A DNA stretch of 64,000 nucleotides. Origin: Microcella putealis (GTDB lineage: Bacteria; Actinomycetota; Actinomycetes; Actinomycetales; Microbacteriaceae). Positions 20,948 to 30,081 of this stretch are shown piece by piece. Made by a program: the position numbers and the translations under genes. The stretch's first letter is position 1, and every line of letters begins with the position of its first letter. Below the pieces are notes generated by a model. That model was not told the DNA's origin. It saw only the letters and a program-made list of their open reading frames with translations, and ran no database searches. The stretch covers positions 1 through 64,000 of the forward strand of contig NZ_SGWW01000003.1 of NCBI RefSeq assembly GCF_004216575.1. Direction: 5' to 3'.

Positions 20948-23900
20948 TTACCAGAAGATCAGCGCAGTGATGAGGCTGATCAGCCCGTTGACCCACTTCG
21001 GGGCGCCCGGGATGGCCGGCGGCACGCGACGCTCGTCGGTCGTGACCGTGAGCGTCTCGTAGCCGTCAGCGGTCACCGTCAACTCGACCGAGAGTTCCGC
21101 GAGGCGGTCGGCCGAGGTCACCCGGTAGCTGTCACCGGTCGCACCCTCGATGGGCTGACCGTTACGCAGCCACTGGTACTCGACCTCGACACCGCGCACG
21201 CTGTAGCGGCCGTCGTCAACGCGGAGCGTCTTGCCGACCACTGCCGAACCCACGAGCTTCGGCTGCTTCTTCACCTCAATCGTCGGCAGCGGCTCGGCCG
21301 CCTCGATCGTGACGGGGATGCTGACCTCGGTGCCGTTGTCGGCAACCGCAATCACGACATCCGTCGCGCCCTCGACACCCTCGGGCACCGTGAACGAGAC
21401 CGTCGCGCGGCCCTGCTCGTCGGTGCCATCAACGATGGTCGCGTCGATGGCGGCCTCGGCGAGAACCTCGCCTCCGATGCTGACGGTGACCGTCGCATCC
21501 CGGTCGCCACCGTTCGAGTAGAGCAGCGAGCTGAGCTGCAGCTCGACCGTGTCACCCGGGGTCAGGGTGCTGCCCGCGATCGACGGCGAGACGCCAATCG
21601 AGCGGTCGGCGGCGCTGGCCGTGACGGGCGAGAACTCGGCGAAGTAGTCGACGAAGGCCTGCAGGTCGATGCGGCCCGAGTCGGCACGGTTCGTGCCCTG
21701 CGCGAAGGTGAAGAAGTTGTCTCCACCGGTCGAGAGGAACGAGTTCGTGACGATGCGGATCTGCTGGTCGTCGGTCACGGTCTCGCCGTTCAGCGTGATC
21801 GTGCCGATGCGCTCACCGGCGGCGAGGCTCGGGTCGTACGTGTAGTCGAGCCCCTCCGAGATGCCGAGCTTCAGGAACGGACGCGACGAGCCGGCCGGCT
21901 GCCACTGCTCTTCCAGCACCTGACGCAGCTGGGCGCCGGTCAGGGTCATGGTAAAGAGGCTGTTCGCGAAGGGCTGCACGCTGGCGGCCTCACGGAACGT
22001 GACGTTGCCATCGGGATCGGTCGCGCCGGTGCCCGCGAACACGAGGTCGGCACGCAGACCACCCGGGTTCATGAGCGCCACCTCGGTGCCGAGGTCGCGC
22101 GTCGCCCAGAGCTGAGCGTCGGCGACCAGGTTGCCGAGCAGCGACGCGCCACCGCGGTTCTCGGTGCCGTTCGCCTGAACCGCGCGACGCACGTCGCCGG
22201 TGATCTCGCCGAGGCTGACCGAGCCCGCCTCGTTGGCGAAGGCCACAGCATCCGCCACGATCTGCGCGATCGCCGGGTCGGGCTGGGCTGCACCCGGCAG
22301 CGGCAGCACGTCGGCGGCGATGTCGAGCAGCTCACCCGTGGTGGGGTCGACGCTCAGGCTGAAGCGGCCCACGTGCGAGCTGTACTCGCCGTTCTGGGTC
22401 ACGATCAGCGGCAGGTCGCTGCCGTCAACCGGGATCTCGTGGTCGTAGACGCGGTGCGTGTGCGACGAGACGATGGCGTCGACCGAGCCCGCGGTACCGG
22501 TGACGAGGTCTCCGAAGTCGGAGTCGTCGGTCGCCGTGGCGATGTCGGTCGTGGCGGCACCCTCGTGCACGAGCACGATGATGACGTCGGCCTCACCGTT
22601 AGCAGCGTCGCCGTCCTGCAACTGACCGGCCACGCGGTTGACCGCCTCGGTCATGTCGCCGAACTCGAGCGAGGCGATGCCCGCCGGAGTCACGAGCGAC
22701 GGCATCGACTCGGTGATCGCGCCGATGAAGCCCACGTCGACGCCGTCAACCTCGGTCACCCAGTACTCGTCGTACGCGGGCTCGCCAGTCTCACGGTCGT
22801 AGATGTTCGCCCCGAGGTACGGGAAGTTCGACGCAGGGATCACGCGGTCGTCAAGGTCGCTGCGACCCAGGTCGAACTCGTGGTTACCGATGGCCGTCAC
22901 GTCGAGGTCCATCGCGTTCAGCACGTCGATCGTCGGCTTGTCCTGCTGGATGAACGACGTGAAGGTCGAGGCGCCGATGTTGTCGCCCGCCGAGACGAAC
23001 AGCGTGTTCGGGTTCTCGGCACGCACCTGGTTCACGAAGCCACCGAGCACCGCAGCGCCACCGACGCCCGAGCCCGCCTCGAGGCGGCCGTGGAAGTCGT
23101 TGATCGTGACGATGTCGATGTCGACCGGCTGCGCCTGGGCCGACAGGCCCACGACGACCGGGTCGTGGTCGCTCGAGCGGTAGACGGACGAGCCGTCGGT
23201 CGCGCCGAAGTTGTACTGGCGGTCGCCCCACTCGGCGGCGTTGATGTTCCAGACGCCGACACCGGTGACGTTCGCCGCAATCGCGTCGCTCGCCAGCACG
23301 TGGTCGAGCGAGCCGAGCTCGCCGTTGAACGTGTAGGTGTACTGACCGTCGGTGCGGTCGTCAACGAGGCTCGTGAAGCCGGCCTCGCCGAGGGTGGCGA
23401 TCGGGTCTTCCTGGCTGTAGGCGTTGAAGTCGCCGAGCAGCAGGATGTTCTCGCCCCGCTCGGGGTCAGCCTCGATCTCGTCGGTCAGCGCCGCCAGACC
23501 CTTGGCCTGCGCCACGCGGTCGGTGTTGAAGAAGCCCTGGCCGTCGGCGGGCTCGGTGCCCGAACCGCTCTTCGACTTGAAGTGGTTCGCGACGACCGTG
23601 AAGCGGTAGCCGTCTTTGTCGAAGGTGGCGCCGAGCGGCTCTCGGGCGTTGAACCACACGGTCTCGTCGATCTGCGTGATCATGTCGCCCACCAGCTCGA
23701 CCGAGGCCGGCTTGTAGATGATCGCGTTGGTGATGACGTCGACGATCGAGGCGTCGTTCAGCTCGGGGGCCGACGGAACGTAGGCCCAGGTGCCCGCGCC
23801 GTCGACCTCGTTGAGAGCGGCAACCAGCGTGGCAACCGCCTCGTCGGGCTGCTCGCCGAGGGCAACCGAGTTCTCGATCTCTTGCAGGCCGACGACGTCG

Positions 23901-24985
23901 GCGCCGAGAGCGGTGATCGCCGCAACGATCTTCGCCTCTTGGCGCTCGAACGCGGCGGCATCGCGCGCCCCTCGCGCGTCACTGTTCTGCGTCGTCAGGG
24001 TCGTGAAGTAGTTGAGCACGTTGAACGCGGCAACACGGAGGTCGCCACCCGTCTCGGGCGCGGTCTCGGGGCGCGGATTGCGCGACTCGAAGCCGACGCC
24101 GTAGCCCGCAGGCCCCTCGGTCGAGATCGGCACCTGGGGCTGCAGACGCCAGTCGTCGAAGCCCCACTGCAGCACCATGCCGGCCTCGGGGAACACGACC
24201 TTGTCACCGTTGCGCACGATCTCGTCGGCGCGCAGGTACGGCTGGTCGCCCGGGTGCCGGCTGTTCGAGATCTGGATGTTGTACCCGTCGTCGAGCAGGA
24301 TGCGCGACGCGCGGTTCTCGGCCGCAATCGCGTCGGCCTCGGGGCCGGGGCGCACCTGCTCGGTGCTCTTGACGAGCTCGTCACCGGGGGAGAGCCACAG
24401 CGTGCCGAAGTTGAAGAGCTGGTGAGTGGAGCCGATGAGGTAGTCGCCGGTGGGGGCGACGAGCATGTTTTCGAACTGCTCACGGTCGGTGCCGATGACG
24501 TCGGCGGGCAGCGGCGTCGGAGCCGGGAGCCCCACCTGCGCCTCGACGAGGGTCACCGTGCCCGCGGCGGTCGCCGTGAGCTGGGTCTGCCCGAAGTTCT
24601 CGCCAGCCCGGCCCGTCACCTCGACGAGGTCGCCGATGGCGACGCCGGGGTTGTGGGTGCTGCCGAGGAAGATGAAGATGCCGTCGGATGCGCCGGGCGT
24701 GGCGTCGGTGTCGCCGCCCGAACCCTGCTCTTGAACGACGATGCCGTTGTAGCCGCTGACGCCGCGGTAGTCAGCCGTGACGACGCCGCGCACGGTGACC
24801 GTCTGGCCGTCAAGCGGCGTCGTCGCGCCCGTGCCCTGCACGGCGGAGATGGGCGTAATGGTGGTGTTCGCGACGGCCGGGGTGACAGCGACAGTGCTGA
24901 ACCCGAGGCCCACCGCGAGGGCGGTGCAAACAGCGACCGCCCTGGTCGGCGCTGTACGCCGGCGGAAGGGTGTGAGGTGATTCAT
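20948..24985 (-). CDS. secreted ExeM/NucH-type endonuclease fused to 5'-nucleotidase
   Basis: A 1345-residue exported protein. Signal peptide about 1-39 (ending AVTPAVA). Residues about 45-300 form the OB/lamin-tail-like region of ExeM/NucH nucleases, and about 310-625 the endonuclease/exonuclease/phosphatase domain (AAFNVLNYFTTL, GLQEIEN, LLLGDFNAYSQEDP, SSDHDPVVVGL). Then a complete UshA-type 5'-nucleotidase follows: TINDFHGRLEAG, SAGDNIGASTF, AIGNHEFDLG, SSHTHRVYDHE, and a C-terminal substrate domain (ALMNPGGLRAD, FLSTGGDNFF). Ig-like repeats and a hydrophobic tail close the protein; there is no LPxTG. Together the domains could degrade external DNA to nucleosides and phosphate. A stem-loop (25033-25046) lies in the leader. 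Confidence 0.9.
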   Translation of the reverse strand: MNHLTPFRRRTAPTRAVAVCTALAVGLGFSTVAVTPAVANTTITPISAVQGTGATTPLDGQTVTVRGVVTADYRGVSGYNGIVVQEQGSGGDTDATPGASDGIFIFLGSTHNPGVAIGDLVEVTGRAGENFGQTQLTATAAGTVTLVEAQVGLPAPTPLPADVIGTDREQFENMLVAPTGDYLIGSTHQLFNFGTLWLSPGDELVKSTEQVRPGPEADAIAAENRASRILLDDGYNIQISNSRHPGDQPYLRADEIVRNGDKVVFPEAGMVLQWGFDDWRLQPQVPISTEGPAGYGVGFESRNPRPETAPETGGDLRVAAFNVLNYFTTLTTQNSDARGARDAAAFERQEAKIVAAITALGADVVGLQEIENSVALGEQPDEAVATLVAALNEVDGAGTWAYVPSAPELNDASIVDVITNAIIYKPASVELVGDMITQIDETVWFNAREPLGATFDKDGYRFTVVANHFKSKSGSGTEPADGQGFFNTDRVAQAKGLAALTDEIEADPERGENILLLGDFNAYSQEDPIATLGEAGFTSLVDDRTDGQYTYTFNGELGSLDHVLASDAIAANVTGVGVWNINAAEWGDRQYNFGATDGSSVYRSSDHDPVVVGLSAQAQPVDIDIVTINDFHGRLEAGSGVGGAAVLGGFVNQVRAENPNTLFVSAGDNIGASTFTSFIQQDKPTIDVLNAMDLDVTAIGNHEFDLGRSDLDDRVIPASNFPYLGANIYDRETGEPAYDEYWVTEVDGVDVGFIGAITESMPSLVTPAGIASLEFGDMTEAVNRVAGQLQDGDAANGEADVIIVLVHEGAATTDIATATDDSDFGDLVTGTAGSVDAIVSSHTHRVYDHEIPVDGSDLPLIVTQNGEYSSHVGRFSLSVDPTTGELLDIAADVLPLPGAAQPDPAIAQIVADAVAFANEAGSVSLGEITGDVRRAVQANGTENRGGASLLGNLVADAQLWATRDLGTEVALMNPGGLRADLVFAGTGATDPDGNVTFREAASVQPFANSLFTMTLTGAQLRQVLEEQWQPAGSSRPFLKLGISEGLDYTYDPSLAAGERIGTITLNGETVTDDQQIRIVTNSFLSTGGDNFFTFAQGTNRADSGRIDLQAFVDYFAEFSPVTASAADRSIGVSPSIAGSTLTPGDTVELQLSSLLYSNGGDRDATVTVSIGGEVLAEAAIDATIVDGTDEQGRATVSFTVPEGVEGATDVVIAVADNGTEVSIPVTIEAAEPLPTIEVKKQPKLVGSAVVGKTLRVDDGRYSVRGVEVEYQWLRNGQPIEGATGDSYRVTSADRLAELSVELTVTADGYETLTVTTDERRVPPAIPGAPKWVNGLISLITALIFW

Positions 24986-25032
24986 CGGTTGGGTGCTCTC
25001 CTTGGTAGCGTCATAAACGCTTCACGGAACGA

Positions 25033-25046
25033 CCCCCAAACGGGGG
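25033..25046 (-). other. leader stem-loop before the nuclease/nucleotidase gene
   Basis: CCCCC-AAAC-GGGGG forms a compact five-base-pair hairpin 48 bases upstream of the start codon, within the likely 5' leader. Its role is unknown. No second competing structure is obvious by eye. Confidence 0.35.
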
Positions 25047-25156
25047 CCGACAAGAGAGTAAGCACAGAATCGTCTGTGAACCAAGCGCGCAGATGAGTAG
25101 TCACGCAGAGTTCACACGGGCGTCAACGCCGTGTATCGACGAGCCCTCGGCTCGGG

Positions 25157-26773
25157 TTACGCGCGCTGCGCGAGCTGGCGAATCAGGCGATCGCCGGGCT
25201 TCACGGCGTCGAACTGGGCCGTGATGTCGGCGCGTTCCAGCAGCTCTTCGAGCGAGGGCCGGCGGCGAGCCGAGATCAGAGTGACGACGAGCCCGCGGGC
25301 GCCGGCGCGGCCGGTGCGACCCGCGCGGTGCAGGTAGGCCTTGTACTCGTCGGGGGCGTCGGCCTGCACGACGATCGCGATGTCGTCGACGTGAATGCCG
25401 CGGGCCGCGACGTCGGTCGCCACGAGCGCCTGCACCCGCCCGCTGGTGAGTTTGTCGAGATTGCGCTGTCGACGCTCTTGGCTCAGATCGCCGTGCAGCG
25501 CCAGCGCCGCAATGCCGGCGTCGTCGAGATGGTCAGCCAACTCGTCGGCGAACACCTTCGTACGCGTGAAGAGGAGCGCCTTGCCGTCACCCGCGAGCAG
25601 CTCTTCGACGACGACCCGCTTGTGTCGAGGGTCGACAACGAGCACCCGGTGCTCAGTGCTCGAGGTGGCCTGTGTCTCGCCGGCGATCTCGTACACGGCG
25701 GGTTTCTTGAGGAACTCAGCGACGAGCGCCCCCACGCGAGTGTCGAGGGTCGCCGAGAAGAGCAGCATCTGACTGTCGGTCGGCGTGCGACGCAGGATGC
25801 GCTGCACCGGCTCGAGGAACCCCAGCTCGCAGAGATGGTCGGCCTCGTCGACGACGGTGACGACAACGCCCGACAGGTCGAGGCGGCCCTGCTCGATGAG
25901 GTCTTCGATGCGGCCGGGAGTGCCGATGACGATGTCGACGCCGCGCTTCAGGGCGCCCACCTGACGACCCTGCGGCACGCCGCCATAGATCTGCGTCGTG
26001 TACAGCCCGACGCTGCGGGCGATCGGCTGCACCGTGTCATCGATCTGCAGGGCGAGCTCACGCGTTGGCGCGAGGATTAGCGCGCGGGGGCGTCGACCCG
26101 GCTTGAGGCCGCGACCGCCCCCATTCTGCAGCAGACGCTCGACGAGGGGGGCGCCGAACGCGATCGTTTTGCCCGAGCCAGTACGGCCGCGGCCGAGCAC
26201 GTGCCGGCCAGCCACCACGTCAGGAATCGTCGCCGCCTGAATGGCGAACGGCGACACCGCACCCTGCTCGGCGAGCGCCGCGACGATGTTCTGACCGAGG
26301 CTGAGGTCGCCGAAGGTGAGGCCGGCCACCGAGGCCGGGTCGACGACGGTTGCCTGCAGCTTCTTCAGCACCGTGTCGGGGGTGCGGGGTGGGCGCGCGG
26401 CGCCGTCGGTGCGGGGTGCGCGCGCGGCGGGCCGCTCGGTGCGGCGGCCGCGATCGCGCTGCTCGCGCTCATCACGCTGCGCGCGGGCGGCCAGCGCGTC
26501 GGTGCCGCGCCGTGATTCGGAACGGGGGGATGCGCGGCGCGCGTCCTCGGCGGAGCGAGCGCTGCGCGCGTCGTCCCCGGAGCGTGCACCGCGCGCATCC
26601 TGCCCCCGCGCAGCGGAACCCGGGCGGCCCGGCTTGCCCTTGCCGCGCTTCGCCTCGGGATCGAACGGACGCCAATCGGGGCGGTGCGTCTGCTTGCCGC
26701 TGCCGGTGCGGCCAGAAGTCGACGAGGTGCCGCGGCGTTTGCGCGGGTCACGGGAGGAAGAGGGGCGAGGCAT
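25157..26773 (-). CDS. DEAD-box ATP-dependent RNA helicase
   Basis: A 538-residue helicase. The first 130 residues are a basic, Arg/Ala-rich, low-complexity arm likely to bind RNA. The core has the Q motif (FAIQAATIP), a Walker A loop (RGRTGSGKTIAFG), APTRELALQ, VDEADHLCELGF (DEAD variant DEAD-H), SATL and HRAGRTGRAG. The C-terminal helicase domain ends shortly after motif VI, without an extra domain. Role: RNA unwinding in ribosome assembly or mRNA turnover. It starts 12 bases after the RND transporter stop on the same strand, so cotranscription is likely. Confidence 0.93.
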   Translation of the reverse strand: MPRPSSSRDPRKRRGTSSTSGRTGSGKQTHRPDWRPFDPEAKRGKGKPGRPGSAARGQDARGARSGDDARSARSAEDARRASPRSESRRGTDALAARAQRDEREQRDRGRRTERPAARAPRTDGAARPPRTPDTVLKKLQATVVDPASVAGLTFGDLSLGQNIVAALAEQGAVSPFAIQAATIPDVVAGRHVLGRGRTGSGKTIAFGAPLVERLLQNGGGRGLKPGRRPRALILAPTRELALQIDDTVQPIARSVGLYTTQIYGGVPQGRQVGALKRGVDIVIGTPGRIEDLIEQGRLDLSGVVVTVVDEADHLCELGFLEPVQRILRRTPTDSQMLLFSATLDTRVGALVAEFLKKPAVYEIAGETQATSSTEHRVLVVDPRHKRVVVEELLAGDGKALLFTRTKVFADELADHLDDAGIAALALHGDLSQERRQRNLDKLTSGRVQALVATDVAARGIHVDDIAIVVQADAPDEYKAYLHRAGRTGRAGARGLVVTLISARRRPSLEELLERADITAQFDAVKPGDRLIRQLAQRA

Positions 26774-26785
26774 AAGGGGCCGAGT

Positions 26786-29700
26786 CTAGCCCGCGTGCGC
26801 ACCGCCCGACGAGGGGGCGTCGCCCACCGTCGCGCGGCCAGCGGCGTCGAGCGCCGCCTCGCGCGCCGCGCGCTTCTCGTCGCGCCGATCTTTCGCTCCC
26901 TCGACGAGCCAGTACAACGCGGGCAACACGACGAGGGTGAGCAACGTCGACGACACGAGGCCGCCAATCACGACAACCGCGAGGGGCTGCGAGATGAAGC
27001 CCGCCGTTCCGGTGATGCCGAGACCCAGGGGCACGAGCGCGAAGATCGTCGCAGCCGCCGTCATGAGCACGGGGCGCAGACGACGCACTGAGCCCTCGAT
27101 CACCGCCTCACGAGCCGTCATGCCGCGCTCGCGGTACTGGTTCACGAGGTCGATGAGCACGATGGCGTTCGTGACGACGATGCCGATGAGCATCAGCACA
27201 CCGATGAGCGACGGCACTCCAAGCGGGATGTCGGCGATCAGCTGCAAGATGATCGCGCCCGTTGCCGCGAAGGGCACGGAGACGAGCAGCAGCAGCGGCT
27301 GGCGCAGGCTCTTGAAGGTCGCGACCAGAATCACGTAGGTGATCAGCAGGGCCACGAGCAGGGCAAGACCCAACTGCTGGAAGGCGTCTGCCTGCTGCGC
27401 GGCGACGCCACCCAGTTCGGCGCGGGCGCCGTCGGGGAGGTCGATGCCCTCGAGCGCGTCGGCCACGGCGACCGAGGCCGAGCCGACGTCCTCGGTCGAC
27501 GGCGTGATCGCGACCGTCGCGCTGCGAATACCGCGAATCGTCGTGATCGACTCGGGGCCGAGTGCCTCCTCAACCGTCGCGACCTCGCTGAGTGCGAGCG
27601 GGCCGGTAGCGGTCGGGAGGCTGAAGTCGCGCAGCTCGGCGATGGTGACCGGGGCGGCGTCATTGGGGAGGTAAATCTCGAGCGTCGTGTCGTCGATGAC
27701 GACCTGGCCGACGGACGCGGGGAACATGGCCTGCGCGACCAGTCCGCCGATCGCCGCCTCGGTGAGGCCTACCTCGGCCGCAGCCTGACGGTCAACCTCG
27801 ACGGCGATGTACGGCTGTGTCTCAGAGAGGTTGCTCGTCGCCTCGGCCGTGACGTCGAGCTCGTTCACCGCCGCGAGCACGTCGTCGGCGGCCTCCCGCA
27901 GAGCGTCTTGGTTGGGGGCGAAGATCTCGACGTCGATCGTGGACGAGGCGAAGCCCTGGTCGGCCGAGCGCACCGTGATGTCGCCGACGTTGTCGAGGGC
28001 GAACAGTGCGTCGCGCACGTCTTGCTGCAACTCGGTCTGGTCGACGTCTTCTGCGGTCGTGATCGAGTAGGTGATGTCGCCCCCGCCGCCGAGGAACCCG
28101 AAGATGCCACCGCCCTGGCCAATCGACGACTGCACCGTTTCGATGCCGTCGATCTCGAAGAGCTCGGCTTCGACGACCGCTGCCGCCTCGTCGAGGCGCT
28201 CAAGGCTCGCCGAGGAGTCGACCGTCTGACTGACGGTGAGCGTGTTCTGCCCGCTGTCACCGATGAAGTTGGTCTGCAGCTGCGTGGCGAGCCCCGCGGT
28301 TCCGCCGAGCACAAGCAACGCAAGCATCAGGGTCGCCACGGGGCGCCGCACACTGAAGCGCAGGGCCGGCAGGTAGCCCTTCTGTAGCGGCGTGGGGTTC
28401 GCCGACTCTTGCTCGAAGGTCACGGCGGTGTGGCTGCCGTTCTTCGGGGCGCGCAAGAACCAGTACGACAGCACCGGCACGATCGTGAGCGACACGAAGA
28501 GCGAGGCGGCGAGCGCGATGGCGGTCGTCAGCGCGAAGGGCCGGAAGAGCTCACCCGTGATGTCGCCGACGAGCGCGAGCGGCAGGAAGACGGCAATCGT
28601 GATGAGCGTCGACGACGTGATGGCGGTCGCGACCTCACGCACGCCGTTCGTGATCGCCTCGAGGCGCTCTTCGCCGAGGGCGAGGTGCCGCTTGATGTTC
28701 TCGACCACGACGATCGAGTCGTCGACGACGCGCCCGATCGAAATCGTGATGGCACCAAGGGTCAGGATGTTGATCGAGTACCCCGCCCCCTGCATGCCGA
28801 GGAAGGTGAGCAGGATCGAGGTCGGAATCGCGACGGCGGTAACAAGCGTCGAGCGCACCGACAGCAGGAACACCAGGATGATGATCACCGCGAAGACGAG
28901 GCCGAGCGCGCCCTCGATGGCAAGCGCCTCGATCGAGCTTTCGATGAACGGGGCCTGGTCGAAGACGACGGTGAACTCGGTGCCCGAGCCAATCGCCTCG
29001 GCAATCGCCGGCAGGGCCGCCTGCACAGCGCGCGAGACATCGACCGTGTTGCCGTCGGGCGTCTTCGTGATGCCGAGGGTCAACGCGGGCTCGCCGTTGA
29101 TGCGCGAGAGGTTCTGCACCGGGTTGCTCACGATCGTCGCGTCGGCGACATCGTCAATGGTCGTCACGACAACCGCGCCGTCGTCACCAATGACGGGCTC
29201 GCCGGCGATAATCGGCAGCGCCGCCAGCTGGTCGACGCTCTCGACCCGGACTCCGGTCAAGACGGCGAGGGTGCGGTCGTTTTCGGTGATCGTTCCGGCG
29301 GGAAGCAGCACCCCGTAGGCATCGAGAGTGTCGACGATGTCGGCCCGACTGAGGCCGCGCGCGGCCAGCTCGTCATCGTCGACCGTGATTTCGACCCGGT
29401 CGCCCACGGCACCAAACACGCTGACCTCGCGCACACCATCAAGCTCGGTGAGGTCGGGCACGGCCTGCACGTCGAGGGCGGCGGCGAGCTCGCCCTCGCT
29501 CAGGTCGCTCGTGACGCCGACCTGCACGACCGGCAGATCGTCGATCGAGCCTGTGATGACCTGCGGCTCGACGGTTGACGGCAGCTCAAGCCGGTTGACG
29601 AACAGCTGTACACGCTGCTCGGCGCGGGCAATCTCTGTGCCGAATTCGAACTGCGCCGTGACGATCGAGATGCCCGTCGACGACGTCGCATCCGATGCCT

Positions 29701-29935
29701 CCAGGCCATCGACCGCCTGAATCGCGTTCTCTATGGGGGTCGATACGTCTTGCTCGACGGCGTCAGGGGCCGCGCCCGGGTACTGGCTGATGATGATCAC
29801 CTGCGGGAAGGCGATCGACGGGATCAGTTCCTGCTTGAGGCTGGTGAGCGCGAGCCCCCCAAAGACGCCCACGACGATGGTGACGAGAGCGATCAGCGCC
29901 CGGTTGCGCAGACTGAACACCGAAAGGCGGAACAC
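26786..29935 (-). CDS. RND-superfamily efflux permease (AcrB/HAE-like)
   Basis: A 1049-residue, twelve-helix RND transporter. It opens with VFSLRNRALIALVTIVV (helix 1), has two large periplasm-type loops (about 40-330 and 560-860), the paired acids of helix 4 (GRVVDDSIVVVENIKRH) for proton coupling and the helix-10/11 stretch NAIVLIDLVNQYRERG with DLVNQYR typical of HAE-1 pumps. No membrane-fusion protein or outer-membrane partner is encoded nearby, as expected in a Gram-positive. Substrate unknown. The GTG at 29933-29935 follows CGGAG; an upstream TTG extension is proline/arginine-rich and not conserved. A TetR-like palindrome lies about 130 bases upstream. Confidence 0.9.
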   Translation of the reverse strand: MFRLSVFSLRNRALIALVTIVVGVFGGLALTSLKQELIPSIAFPQVIIISQYPGAAPDAVEQDVSTPIENAIQAVDGLEASDATSSTGISIVTAQFEFGTEIARAEQRVQLFVNRLELPSTVEPQVITGSIDDLPVVQVGVTSDLSEGELAAALDVQAVPDLTELDGVREVSVFGAVGDRVEITVDDDELAARGLSRADIVDTLDAYGVLLPAGTITENDRTLAVLTGVRVESVDQLAALPIIAGEPVIGDDGAVVVTTIDDVADATIVSNPVQNLSRINGEPALTLGITKTPDGNTVDVSRAVQAALPAIAEAIGSGTEFTVVFDQAPFIESSIEALAIEGALGLVFAVIIILVFLLSVRSTLVTAVAIPTSILLTFLGMQGAGYSINILTLGAITISIGRVVDDSIVVVENIKRHLALGEERLEAITNGVREVATAITSSTLITIAVFLPLALVGDITGELFRPFALTTAIALAASLFVSLTIVPVLSYWFLRAPKNGSHTAVTFEQESANPTPLQKGYLPALRFSVRRPVATLMLALLVLGGTAGLATQLQTNFIGDSGQNTLTVSQTVDSSASLERLDEAAAVVEAELFEIDGIETVQSSIGQGGGIFGFLGGGGDITYSITTAEDVDQTELQQDVRDALFALDNVGDITVRSADQGFASSTIDVEIFAPNQDALREAADDVLAAVNELDVTAEATSNLSETQPYIAVEVDRQAAAEVGLTEAAIGGLVAQAMFPASVGQVVIDDTTLEIYLPNDAAPVTIAELRDFSLPTATGPLALSEVATVEEALGPESITTIRGIRSATVAITPSTEDVGSASVAVADALEGIDLPDGARAELGGVAAQQADAFQQLGLALLVALLITYVILVATFKSLRQPLLLLVSVPFAATGAIILQLIADIPLGVPSLIGVLMLIGIVVTNAIVLIDLVNQYRERGMTAREAVIEGSVRRLRPVLMTAAATIFALVPLGLGITGTAGFISQPLAVVVIGGLVSSTLLTLVVLPALYWLVEGAKDRRDEKRAAREAALDAAGRATVGDAPSSGGAHAG

Positions 29936-30067
29936 GGGCGACTCCGAAGAACGAGGGCGGGGTGGTGGCGGGATGCGCGGGGCGCGTGAGAGCGCCCGGT
30001 GCGCTGGACAGCATCCCAACGATTACTGGACGTTGCCAAAGCGCGGGATGTACGCGCGCCCCCAATA

Positions 30068-30081
30068 TGACCGATCGGTCA
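30068..30081. promoter_or_regulatory. TetR-type palindrome upstream of the RND transporter
   Basis: TGACCGATCGGTCA is a perfect 14-base palindrome that overlaps the stop codon of the mocR-like gene and lies upstream of the transporter. The half-site TGACCG is common for TetR/AcrR repressors of efflux genes. The repressor is not encoded alongside. Confidence 0.5.

Noticed and set aside
20927..25096. 1389-codon open frame on the plus strand opposite the nuclease/nucleotidase gene
   Set aside because: Highly charged, Arg/Asp/Val-biased sequence with no recognisable domain. It is the antisense shadow of a GC-rich gene with strong third-base bias.
25060..25125. Possible PHO box upstream of the nuclease/nucleotidase gene
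   Set aside because: One GGTTCACAG-like half-site on the minus strand only; the required direct repeat with proper spacing is not there.
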